DNA from: Ectocarpus siliculosus
Taxonomy: Eukaryota > Sar > Phaeophyceae > Ectocarpales > Ectocarpaceae
Assembly: GCA_000310025.1 (NCBI GenBank)
Contig: FN648740.1
Span: forward strand, 7,341 to 50,778
DNA: 43,438 bases
Reading direction: 5' to 3'
Every line of letters starts with the position of its first letter. Positions within the stretch are counted from its first letter, which is position 1. The notes under the pieces were generated by a model, which did no database searches, was not told where the DNA came from, and saw nothing but the letters and a program-made list of their open reading frames with translations. Made by a program: the position numbers and the translations under genes. Positions 34,601-43,226 of this stretch are shown in pieces.

Positions 34601-37239
34601 ATAACATGCGCATAATATTAACCACACGCCCAACTTGGTATGGTCGAGCTTCGTTGCTCAGCTCTACCAACCATTGGCCGTTGCGTTCCTTGCCTGCTGT
34701 TGGCAATGGATGTTTTCTTATGCAACAACAGCAGCAACGATTTTTTTTGCTCCCTCGTTTTCCTCCTTCTATTCGGCTCTTCTATTGTTCCACCGTGCAT
34801 AGCTGGACTGCCTACTTATTTTATGGGGACAAAAAGTCCAGGGAGGGGGTACGCAGGCCCTACTCAACCCCAACGTAGCCGATCCTATACTTTAGTATGT
34901 TTACTTAGCTAGAAAAACCTGCGTAGACTACTGGCATAGTTCTCGGAAGTACCACAACAATTTGGAACAAAGGCTCACGTGGATGGTATTTGTGTTCCTC
35001 GATGACAATACGCACGCACACGCTTACACTCACTCTGCGGAGTAACGGTGCTCCAGACGAACGACCGGCGCGGGGGGTCTTGGTAGCCGAAAAACCTCCT
35101 GTATTATGTAGATAGATAATTCGTTGAATAAATAACTTGACAAGAAACGAACACAAACACGCGTGTTCTGCGTAGCATGCCCAACGTCGCATATATGCCA
35201 TGCATACCCAGGATTCAGACGATTTGCTATGCCAGGGTGACCCTAGAGCCTTCCTGTCCAAGAAAAAGCGGGCACCGCGTGCGGTCTGGAGGCGACATTA
35301 TTATCCAGTTTCACGCCTAAGCCTTCACCGGTGCTCGGGGCGGCGGTGGTGGTGCAGCACACGCATGTTTGTGTAGATGACAGGGACACGGATGCTCAGG
35401 AACGGATTCATCGATGGGTGCATGCATGCATGGAAGATTTCTTAACCCGCCGGTCTGTTGTGTGGAGAAGAAAGGGACGGCGGCGGTTGAATGCACGGGC
35501 AACCCTCAAAAGCAGAAAGCAGACGGTTTCGATGTTTTAATGATCCTCGGCAATAAGAGAGCGCACATACACAGCATCGGTATGCCCGCCGTTCGCGTTC
35601 GATCTCGCCACGCATACGTACGTACAGACAGCAACCCCGGGGAGCCCGCCGACAAGTAAGAAGAAGATTGTTTGCGCTCGTTACACCGCCGCTACAGACT
35701 CGACGTCTCCTATTCGTCAGTTCAGCCGGTTTCTTGATGCTACCCAGCAGTATAGGGATAACAAAATGCACAAGAGTCACACCTTAGCCGCTTGGCCCGC
35801 GTAGTAAGTGGAGGCCCAGAAGAACGCGAGGCGGCGGCCCAGCTCGAGGTCCAGCACCCAAGCGCAGAGCGGCAGGGCCACTGTGTAGAAGGCCTCGTCC
35901 CCTAGGGCCGACGCCGCGGTGAAGAGGGCGTGAAGGGGGGCATTGCCGACCCGCCCGGCCGCGGACACTCCGCAGGCTGCTTGGAAAGATCTGTCGTTTC
36001 AGTCAGCCGTGTTGTTATTGTTGCGAGAAAGGACTCGACGGCGCGTTGTTGGTGCATCCAGCAGTGCGGCAGCACGTGGTCATTTAGGCGGAAGAAAAGG
36101 TAGAAGCTTACGGCCCGGTGCGTGAGAACTGCCCCTCTTTAATTGGGGGCCGAATGGATACCGACTGCCCGTAGGTGACAACTGACTGCTGTGGATCTTG
36201 GTCTGTTTCAAAGAAACAAAAACAACAGCAGAGAGAGCTTGGGGTTCCAATTTACTTGTTGTCTCCGAAATACCACGAAGATCGTGGTACTTCGCTCGAC
36301 TGCAAACGTGACAGTGACAGACTACGAGAGGGCTACGGTACAGCAGCGTCTACAGCAGTGGCATATATGTACGCGATGTATAGACTACGAGTCGAAAACC
36401 ACGCTTCTAGTCTGTACAGCAGTACCGACTCCCATCGAAGGCTCCTCCTGGGGTGAAACAATCTCACACTATGGGCCCCATTTTCAGTGGCACCTGTCCT
36501 CGACCGTGGGGTATTTGATTATCGTACCCAACTTCGGTGGTGGGTAAGCAAATCGCGCGTGGTGGGTGGATCGATCAACTGCAGCGAGTGTGCCGCTCCT
36601 GGTGTTGCTGGTGCTGCTGCTTGTACAGAACATTTCTTTGAAAATTTGAATTGCAGGGAAGGTTTGGAGTCCAGGTTGTATGTCATGCCATCACACACCT
36701 CACGTAACCCAGCAGGCGCTTGGAGGTGACGGCATCGCAAAGATTTCTCCTCAGAGACCCGGAAATAACTCTCCCGCTGAACCACTTGGGCCTACACATC
36801 TCAAGGTACTACCACGGCTGACTGCTGTTACACATGCTGCATGTGGACGTACAGCAGCATGCACACATCTCCGCAGGAGAACAGGGGGGAGGTGCATTTC
36901 TGTCGCGGAGCCCCTTTCGCGTCGCAGCCGCGGCTGCTGGGCACAGGGCAGGCCGCTGCACGCCGGACACCTGTGCTGCATTCCTCGACAAAAAGTCCGT
37001 CGAGGCGGCAGCCTCTCTCTCTTCACTCCCTTCTTGCCCAAGCGCCGGTGTGGCCAGCTTGTGGCGCCTTCCCTTGTGGTGTGCTCGCAGAGAGCAAAAA
37101 GCGGAGACAGAGAGGCGGAGGGAGCGGCACCAGCCGGACAAACCCATGAAGAACAACGCGGCAAGCAGGAGCAGGCGGGGCTCGCCGTCGCCTGCGGCGG
37201 CGCCGCCATCCACAGGTGCGACGTCGGGGGTCGATGAAG
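28650..37239 (-). CDS. sphingosine-1-phosphate phosphatase-like PAP2 membrane enzyme, multi-exon
   Basis: Eight exons join in perfect phase on the minus strand: 35783-35976, 35034-35098, 32448-32685, 31575-31685, 30699-30896, 29936-30051, 29121-29261 and 28650-28704 (stop at 28652-28650), giving 371 residues plus an N-terminus. All three PAP2 motifs are present: K-x6-R-P (K-E-V-F-R-L-P-R-P), G-L-P-S-T-H, and S-R-x5-H-x3-D (S-R-L-Y-M-G-V-H-S-I-P-D, split by an intron). Hydrophobic segments recur before and after them. Conserved context words (F-Y-T-V-A-L-P-L, N-S-F-G-D-T) match the long-chain-base phosphate phosphatases (LCB3/SGPP), ER enzymes that dephosphorylate sphingoid-base phosphates. 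A likely upstream exon at about 37144-37239 (L-L-L-L-A-A-L-F-F-M) ends in phase 1 at a GTTTGT donor, as needed; the true start is not settled. Introns hold a tRNA, MITEs and duplicated splice junctions. Confidence 0.85.
29292..29515 (-). repeat. R1 dispersed repeat, two adjacent copies
   Basis: A good copy (about 29292-29420) contains the complements of TTGGTGATGTGAGAGCC, GTCCGGTGAGAACCCA and GAGGTCAATGGTCTCACGAC. A more decayed copy follows at 29428-29515. Both lie in a PAP2-gene intron and in the same orientation as that gene. Confidence 0.7.
29857..29930. repeat. (AAC)n tract next to a PAP2-gene donor
   Basis: CAACAATGACAACAACAA-type triplets end five bases from the GTGCG donor at 29935-29931. 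In the transcript this is a GUU-rich tract just downstream of the 5' splice site. Confidence 0.85.
30205..30430. repeat. two-unit tandem duplication with tRNA D-arm-like core
   Basis: Two units about 143 bp apart share GACGTCTT, GGTCAGGCGGTTAGCGCGG (second copy GGCCAGGCAGTTAGCGCGG), CGATGC and a following CA repeat. The core fits a tRNA A box, but no B box follows. Confidence 0.65.
30596..30690. repeat. (AAC)n/(CAC)n tract next to a PAP2-gene donor
   Basis: AAC then ACC triplets run to within eight bases of the GTGTGT donor at 30698. In the transcript it reads GGU/GUU just after the 5' splice site. Confidence 0.85.
30915..30990 (-). repeat. R1 dispersed repeat, partial
   Basis: Contains TACTCACGTAAACGCATGCC and GGCATCCCTACGATGCCGGG, close to the reverse complement of 38265-38350. 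It sits directly upstream of a PAP2-gene acceptor. Confidence 0.55.
31232..31345 (-). repeat. two decayed copies of a PAP2-gene exon 3' end with decoy donors
   Basis: Reading on the minus strand, 31345-31298 and 31275-31232 repeat the end of exon 31575-31685: GACGCCTTCA, GTG.GAAACCC, then ATG|GTATGC and GTG|GTAAGG in place of the real ATG|GTGAGG. The copies are about 73 bases apart and each still encodes D-A-F-T-V-like residues. Confidence 0.8.
31344..31566. mobile_element. MITE-like element, second copy of the 22052 family
   Basis: Long inverted ends: left CGACACAAGATAACACACCC and CCTGGACCGATTTTCAAAGC; right the complement TCGAGCTTTGAAAATCTGTC to TTGTGTCGTATACGGG. It lies in a PAP2-gene intron, beginning only a few bases past the donor at 31574. 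A half copy at 31974-32030 shares TCGAGGTTTGAAAACGGTCC. Confidence 0.85.
32115..32420. mobile_element. probable inverted-repeat (MITE-like) element
   Basis: The left end (CCCAAAGGGTTGTTTTCAAC, ACAGCTGTTTTGCTTCCAAA) is mirrored imperfectly at the right end (GGAAGCAAAACAGCTGCTGT, TTTAAACCGGCCCTTGCGG). The inside is rich in AAATTTCCAAATTCC words. It lies in a PAP2-gene intron. Confidence 0.6.
33408..33465 (-). repeat. R1 dispersed repeat, short fragment
   Basis: GCATGCCCAGCGGTTAGACC then ATTGTCCTCGAG matches the reverse complement of the 24312 copy. Confidence 0.55.
34251..34323 (+). tRNA. tRNA-Ile (anticodon GAU), possibly degenerate
   Basis: A full cloverleaf folds: acceptor GCTCCCA with TGGGAGT (one G-U pair), D stem GCTC/GAGC, anticodon stem CGGCT/AGCCG with loop CTGATAA (anticodon GAT at 34284-34286), variable AGGTC, T stem CCGGG/CCCGG with loop TTCGAAC, and discriminator A. 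The B box GGTTCGAACCC is perfect and TTTTTT follows five bases later. Two near-invariant bases are off: position 8 is G rather than T and position 14 is C rather than A, which also weakens the A box. GAU is the bacterial/organellar isoleucine anticodon; nuclear genes normally use AAU. It lies on the strand opposite the host PAP2 gene, in its largest intron. Confidence 0.8.
34328..34333 (+). terminator. Pol III T-run terminator for the tRNA
   Basis: Six T's begin five bases after the tRNA discriminator, the usual RNA polymerase III stop. A longer T tract at 34343-34354 could back it up. Confidence 0.75.
35977..37143 (-). other. probable first intron of the PAP2 gene
   Basis: No exon identified inside. 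It is bounded by GTTTGT (37143) and AAGCAG (35977). A hairpin-like GCCCCTCTTTAATTGGGGGC is at 36131-36150. Frames at 36680-37237 on both strands are shadows of the Gly/Ala-rich minus-strand exon or read through it. Confidence 0.4.
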
Positions 37240-37844
37240 CTATAGGCGTTCGTTGATTGTCGTGCGTGACGTTCGGTTCCGCTTCTGCTATCCTACGTAA
37301 GCGTATGATACGTGCGGCGCTATATCTTCGGTGGTGTCGCGGTGGTGTGTGCATCATCTCCCAAAACCGGTACAAAGAAGGCATCAACAACCAACAACCA
37401 CGCTTTTTTCGCGCCATTGTTGTGGGGCAGATCCTTTGTCTGAGCTGCAATTTGCGGCATGCACGTGCCGGAAGTGTTGCATGCACGTTCGTCGCGATCT
37501 TTTAAGCAACGGAGAGAGTTGAAAGACAGATGGTGGACATGGGATTGATCGGAAGACAGCTGTTGTTGTCATCTGGGTGTGGTACAGGGTGTGATCGTGC
37601 AGCGCGCGGAGGGTCTGATGCAGCAGCAGCAGTGCACGCCATCTATCCTGCTATCAGCGCTTTGCTTTCCAAGGCAACCTTCCCATTAGCGCACCTTTCC
37701 ACGCATACGTGCAATGCCCCCGTCTTGCGTGTCGATCGGAATACTGTGCAGCAGCAGCAATCGCGACACCCGTCGCGGAGCGATTTACCACGGGTTTTGC
37801 GTAAGATACCGCACCCCCCTTGCATAATTTTTTTTTTTTTTCAG

Positions 37845-37987
37845 AGCTCGACTTACTCCACAACGACGAGGATGTCAAGATAGACCGATCCGTTTCCCAA
37901 TACGTCTCCAGAGGAGACGGTTCCAACGCCTTCATTTTCGGGACCGCCACTGCTCTCTACTACTACAGAACAATCGAGCTCAAGTGA
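37845..37987 (+). CDS. orphan terminal exon of an unrecognised gene
   Basis: After a 13-T tract and TCAG, an open frame of 47 codons ends in TGA at 37985 (L-D-L-L-H-N-D-E-D-V-K-I-D-R-S ... F-G-T-A-T-A-L-Y-Y-Y-R). Third positions are about 70% G/C, as in the other real exons, and it starts with two bases completing a split codon. No partner exon or family was found. The minus strand is also open here (M-A-V-P-K-M-K-A-L-E-P-S) with a GTAAGT donor that would fit in phase onto the start of the PAP2 gene, so this could instead be that gene's first exon. Confidence 0.4.
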
Positions 37988-38264
37988 GCCCACGGGCCCA
38001 GCGGTGTCGTAACGTACACATCATGTACGGCAGTCTGATTTTGTAGCGCGGTCCATGTCACGAGGGCGTTCGGTGTCCATGACTATCAATCTTTGATGTC
38101 GTCTTGGTCAAACGTCAGCATGGATGTAACCACAACTTCCCATGAAACCCGGGAATCACAGCAGTGACAGCAGACGTAGCTTGCCCTCTTCATCGATCGA
38201 TCACCATTTCCACGGACAGGGGTGTTCATGCAACCAACCCTCCACCCCCCCGGGCGAAAACCCG

Positions 38265-38350
38265 ACACTTCGCTCGGTCCCGGCATCGTAAGGATGCGAG
38301 GCCAATGGTCTAACGACTACGGCATGCGTTTACATGAGCATGAGTACGCC
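38265..38350 (+). repeat. R1 dispersed repeat, partial copy
   Basis: CTTCGCTCGGTCCCGGCATC, then GATGCGAGGCCAATGGTCTA, ACGACTACGGCATGCG and GAGTACGCC. It is the 3' half of the unit seen in full just downstream. Confidence 0.75.
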
Positions 38351-38365
38351 CCGCCCCCCCTCCGT

Positions 38366-38510
38366 GCCACTCGCCGAATACCTCACGCTGCGCTTCGCGC
38401 TTGGTGATGTGAGAGCCTGGTCCGGTGAGAACCGGGCGTGCTCCGTCCCGGCTTTGTAGGGGGATGCGAGGTCAACGGTCTAACGACTACGGCATGCGTT
38501 ACATGAGTAA
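38366..38510 (+). repeat. R1 dispersed repeat, best copy
   Basis: About 145 bp: ACTCGCCGAATACCTCACG, CTTCGCGCTTGGTGATGTGA, CCTGGTCCGGTGAGAACC, GTGCTCCGTCCCGGCTTTGT, then GATGCGAGGTCAACGGTCTA and ACGACTACGGCATGCG. Copies at 9021, 29292 and 29428 (minus) share most of it; 2052, 24312, 30915 and 33408 share the 3' part. The GGTCAATGGTCTAAC core looks like a tRNA A box, suggesting a tRNA-derived SINE; no B box was found. Confidence 0.75.
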
Positions 38511-38562
38511 CCCCTGTCACGCCCTTGTCGCCCTCCTCTTCCCTCAGCCCCAAGGAGATACG

Positions 38563-40579
38563 ATGATCACTCATCACTCCAAGATATTACCAACGATCCC
38601 AAGCAATCAGCCATTCATAGAACCGGCCAGAACCTGCTTCGAACCAGACCCCCCCACCCCCAAATGCCCGAAACGCACAGCAGTGCAGAAGCCAAAGTCT
38701 TCCTCCTCTTATGCCACCATCGGTGGCGGGGGGGGTGTGAAGGGTACCGATCCAGACGCCGGGGGCGCGTGGCCGGAGGAGCCCGCGGAGATTCGGACCG
38801 GCTTCCCGGCTGTGATGAAGTACGCCATCCTCGCCATGATCTGCGCCCTGGCGTTCTTCATCCGCCTCTTCGCGGTGGTAAGTCATATTGCTTGCATGCA
38901 TTGATCGGTACGGACAGAAGAAGGTTCTGGGCGGAGAGATCGGAACGGTTTTGACTGCAAAGACAACAACAAAATGCGTTGGTGTCTTGTGTGTGTTCTG
39001 TTTTTTGTTTTTTTTTGCTTTCTTGATGTTTCAACAGCAGCCGCTGCTGTACCTTTTTTGGGTGTTCAAAACCACATCAGGCATGCGCATCGGTTGAACC
39101 GCCCCATCCGCCTATGGGTGTGAAAAGGTACTGGGCAGAGGTTGGATAGTGTTTACGATGTAAAATCAGTAATACCAGTGAAAAAAATCCGCCATCATGC
39201 CAGGTGTACATAGCGGAACTGAAGAATGCACGTATAATCACACCTGTTTTGTTGATGCTTGTAGGCCTGTTTTCGCGGGCCAGTGTCTTGACCCTTCCCC
39301 ATTCGTTGTTGCCGCAAGAAGACGCATTCTATGCATCCATCCGGAGGTGTTGGGGGTGCTCGGAAATTTAAAATTTAGTCAGGGGTGGGGTGGAAATCAG
39401 CGGATGGTAGTGAGTGAACCGGAAATTGAAGTACCGCGAGGGAGCGTGATTTGACCCCGCTGCTGCTGTGGTGCCACTGGCATGTCTCATGACTCGGCAC
39501 TTTTACGGTACTTTGGTGGCGAAAATCGGTCCCAAGTCAACGCTCTACTCACCACCAACGCCCATGCGCGACGTTTAGTCCTTGTCTTTCCATCGCCCCC
39601 CCTCCCAGAACTAAAAGAAGGAACGAAAACAAGTCAAAACTTGAAATTATACATTTTTTTTCTCCCCGTGTGGGTGGGCCCTGGCTGCATGATTCAACAC
39701 GGCAGGTGCGCTACGAGTCCGTCATCCACGAATTCGACCCGTATTTCAACTTCCGTACCACCAAGTTCCTGGCCACGGAAGGGTTCCTGGACTTCCTCAA
39801 CTGGTTCGACGACCGAGGCTGGTACGACCTCGTCGTATGGGTTAACGATACCATTAAAAAAAAAAAAGTGCCCCATGCACGATGCATGATGTGTGTATTC
39901 TGGAGATGAATCGGCATCTATTTCTTCAAGTCCTCTGGGGGGTGGGGGGGGGCGAGGTCCGTCGTCTTGGGAGTGTGTTCTCCGGAAAGTTCTTTTTTTC
40001 ATGTCGCGGAGGAAAGTTCTTCCGTCGGCCTTTGCCCTAACAAGGAGATGGATGTCCGTTCGTGCCCCCCTGTGTTATTAGTGTAATTTGCCTTTTGGGA
40101 TTGTCCGCCGCCTTGGTTCCCTGTCGGGAGGGGCGGTTCGAGTTTGTTTTTATTTCCTTCGGAAGGGTACCCCCTCGGGAGAACCAACGGAAGCACCGTC
40201 CAAACTACCAAAGTCTGATATTTTCTTCTTTTGTTATAATATTTTTGCAGGTACCCCCTCGGGACAACTATCGGAAGAATCATCCCACCCGAGTCTGACC
40301 TTTTTTTTTTTTGTTGTGGGTTCAGGTACCCCCTCGGGAGAACCATTGGAGGTACCATCTACCCGGGTCTGATGGCCACCGCGGCGTCGTTCTACTGGAT
40401 CCTCCACGCGCTCCACATCACCATCAACATCCGTAACGTGTGAGTTGCACAGTGGTGTCTCAGCTTCCTCTGTGTGTGTGTGTGTGTGTGTGGCTCTCTC
40501 TCTCTCTGTCCCTCTCTCTGTCTGTCTTTTGTCTCTCTCTCTGTCTTCTTCTTCCTCTCTCTGTGTCTCTCTTGTCTCT

Positions 40580-40629
<50 letters not shown>

Positions 40630-41303
40630 CTGGCCGGGTTTCTGTCCCTGTGTCTCGTTCGTTCTTTTGCCCTCTCTCTCTTCCAAAGCTCCACTAACAC
40701 TCGACGTTTACGCACGCATGGGGATTTTGGGTGGGAGGCGCGTAATCGTTCGGTCAAACTCTTCTTTTTTTTTTGTCGTTGATGTTGCTCCTTTGCTTTC
40801 CCCGCTACGCAAGTGTGTCGCGCACAGACCGGTTTCATGTCGGGGTTGCCTATAGCATCAGAGCCGATGGATCACGCGCGCTATGCCTCCCGAGAATTGT
40901 TCTTGTAACTCTCGCCGTCTCTCTCCAAAGAATTAGTGGCATTTTTTTGCTTTTTTTTTTTTTGTACGATGTGTTGTGGTGGTGATATCCCTTCTTCTTT
41001 TTTTTGTTTTTTTGGTCAGGTGTGTCTTCCTGGCCCCGCTTTTCGCGGCCAACACGGCGGTTGCCAGCTACCTCCTCACCACCGAGGTGAGAGTTTTTTT
41101 GGTGGAAACGGTCGGGAGGTGTCGTTGTGTGCATCTATTATTACGTGCCCGTACCTGCCTTCCTGGAAAAGAGGGGGTCCCGTTTTCTTTCCTTGAAATG
41201 TCCGTGGACGCGTGCATGCACGTCCGCACCCTGGTACACATAACCCGGATATTCGCACACTTTTATTGGTTTGCGTAGAGCGTGCAAGGCGTACCTCTCT
41301 CTT

Positions 41304-41351
<48 letters not shown>

Positions 41352-43226
41352 CCTCGTCCTCCTTCTCTCTCCCGCTGTCTCTCTGTGTCTGTCTCTCTCT
41401 TTCTCTCTCTCTCTGTGCCTGTTGGTGTCATGTGGCCACGAACAACGCACGAGATTTTTGCGGAACAGGCCGTTACAGTACCGCCCGGCGATTGATTTTA
41501 CCATATCCCGCGATGGCGTGCCTCGTCTTTTCCGGAACATGTAGAAAAAGCTTTTCTAATCGTGGAGAACTAGTGCGTGCCTCCCGAAGACAACTCTGTT
41601 TGACAATACAAGCACCATTTTGATACTGCACTGATGTAATGTTTCCGAACAGAGTGGGGCAACGACAACAACCCTCCTGCTTGTTACGTACGCAAAGGGA
41701 ACTTCGACCACAAGTTTTGTTATTTCCGTCTTCAAAGTCAAGTGAAATGATCGATTTTCAACACCGGGCACCCGATATCCACTCAACAGAGTGGTAACAA
41801 ACAACTGTCTTGTTTTGTTTGTTTTTTGCGACGGTTTCGTAAAACGCCTTCCCAGGTGACGAAGCGGTCGTCCACGGGGCTGCTGGCGGCCGCGTTTACG
41901 GCGATCGTGCCCTCGTACATCTCCCGCAGCGTGGGTGGGTCCTACGACAACGAGGGCGTGGCGATCTTCGCCCTTATTTTCGTCTTCTACCTGTGGATCA
42001 AGAGCGTCAACACCGGCTCCATGATGTGGGCGTGCCTCACGGTGAGAAACAGATGTTGTTGTGGTCGCCGCTGTTGTTGTTGTTTTGTTGTTGTTGCCGC
42101 TGGTGTTGTTGTTGCTGTTGCATGTCCAAGCCTGTGTTTCTCGAAGCCTCATACATTAGCGAGTGTCTTCTTCTGAGTACATTCTGTTTTCGATTTTTTT
42201 TTTTTAGATTTGGCGATGGAAATCCCACTTGCCGTGGCCTAATTCTCCAAACCTTGATACTGAACGCCTTTTCTTCGATTTTTTTTGTTTGTAATTTGGC
42301 GATGGAAACTCTCCACAGGCGTTGGCCTACTTCTACATGGTGGCCGCCTGGGGAGGGTACGTGTTCATCATCAACATCATCCCCATCTACGTGGTGGTAA
42401 TGGTGGTCGCCGGCCGTTACAGCAGCCGCTTGTACATCGCCTACTCCACGTTCTACGCCCTCGGCAGCATCATGGCAATGCAGGTATCTATCTGAATATG
42501 AGTATAGCATCATGGCAACGCAGGTATCTATCTAAGTATGAGTATATGTCTTGTGTATATGTTTATGTCTACTGCTGCTGCTGCTGCTACTGAGTCGGTC
42601 CATGGTGCCGTGGACGTCGAGGCATGCCGTTGTTTTGTGCTGTTTTCTGCCGCTCTGTGTCTAGACATGCACCGCAGCAGGTGTTGTTTTATGTTTTGGC
42701 GTGCTGTCTACTACTATTAGTACCGCCATTCGTCTAAACATGCACCACAGCAGATGTCGTGTTCATGTTCTTGTGTGCTGTCTACCACTATTTTCTGAAC
42801 ACACCGAAGCAGTTGTTGTTGTCTACTATTAGTACCGCCATTTGTCTACACACGCACCTTAGCACGTGTGCCATGTTTATCTTCTGGCTTGCTGCCCACC
42901 GCCCGCTGCGTAGAGACAGTTAGAGGAAGTGGGGTCTTCATTTCTAGGCACGGCGCACGAGGCTGACCTGTCGGAATGGACGACTTCAACCTGTCGTGGC
43001 GTCGGGACGCGCGAAAGTGAAAAGAGGAACAGGCCGTTTTCTCAAGAAATATATAAAACATGTCGACTTCAAACTAGCTCCGACGATGTTCTTTCTGTAC
43101 ACCATGCACGTACCCGCTGTTCGTGCGAAACTAACGAAAAAAAAAAAAAAGGTTCCCTTCGTGGGTTTCAACGTGGTCAAGCAGGCGGAATGCATGGCCT
43201 CCCACGGGGTGTTCATCGGTATCCAG
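38563..43226 (+). CDS. STT3: STT3, catalytic subunit of ER oligosaccharyltransferase (5' part, runs off window)
   Basis: Seven exons join in phase: 38563-38877, 39706-39821, 40326-40439, 41020-41086, 41856-42041, 42319-42483 and 43152-43226; 346 residues are visible. The protein is collinear with eukaryotic STT3: first membrane segment, then [10 protein letters not shown] (DxD-type catalytic region, Asp about 116), [50 protein letters not shown], and [13 protein letters not shown]3 transfers the lipid-linked glycan to Asn in N-x-S/T sequons in the ER lumen. The soluble WWDYG domain lies beyond the window. The start is uncertain: ATG 38563 gives an unusual Pro/Ser/Gly-rich extension of about 80 residues beside an R1 repeat, and an acceptor near 38684 is an alternative. 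Introns 2 and 6 contain duplicated splice junctions. Confidence 0.93.
40167..40300 (+). repeat. two degenerate upstream copies of the STT3 exon 3 start
   Basis: GTACCCCCTCGGGA, AAC and a GTCTGA end block occur at 40167, 40251 and, as the true exon, 40326. The intervening T-rich stretches end in TTTGCAG and GGTTCAG. The first copy has a stop (TGA) in the exon frame; the second reads [13 protein letters not shown] but runs into the T tract. Confidence 0.88.
40470..40626. repeat. TG and CT microsatellite in STT3 intron 3
   Basis: A (GT) run at 40474-40491 then CTCTCTGTC-type repeats and a 50-base pure CT run. Frames through it are artefacts. Confidence 0.95.
41300..41420. repeat. CT/CTGT microsatellite in STT3 intron 4
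   Basis: TCTGTCTGTCTG then CT runs with TGTCCC interruptions, similar in composition to the tract in intron 3. Confidence 0.95.
42467..42546 (+). repeat. 40-bp tandem duplication across the STT3 exon 6 donor
   Basis: Units 42467-42506 and 42507-42546 each read GCATCATGGCAAYGCAG followed by GTATCTATCT and GTATGAGTATA-like sequence, differing at three to four bases. The first contains the real junction after 42483; the second offers a decoy donor 40 bases on. Using the decoy would add 40 bases and meet a TGA at once. Confidence 0.95.
42650..42900. repeat. degenerate tandem repeat in STT3 intron 6
   Basis: Three imperfect units carry (C/T)GTCTA.ACA(T/C)GCACC, AGCA(G/C).TGT, TGTTTATCTT-like and GTGCTGTCTAC words; CTATTAGTACCGCCATT occurs twice (near 42714 and 42828). 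Spacing is about 75-115 bases. Confidence 0.7.

Larger units (their letters stand above)
37988..38562. other. short intergenic interval upstream of STT3
   Basis: Contains two tandem R1 copies (38265-38510) immediately before the chosen STT3 start. No other gene seen. The STT3 promoter or a 5' UTR intron must lie here or within the repeats. Confidence 0.5.

Noticed and set aside
34905-35261. 118-codon minus-strand frame overlapping the PAP2 motif 1 exon
   Set aside because: A different frame from the real 65-base exon; the protein motif and phase identify the short exon instead.
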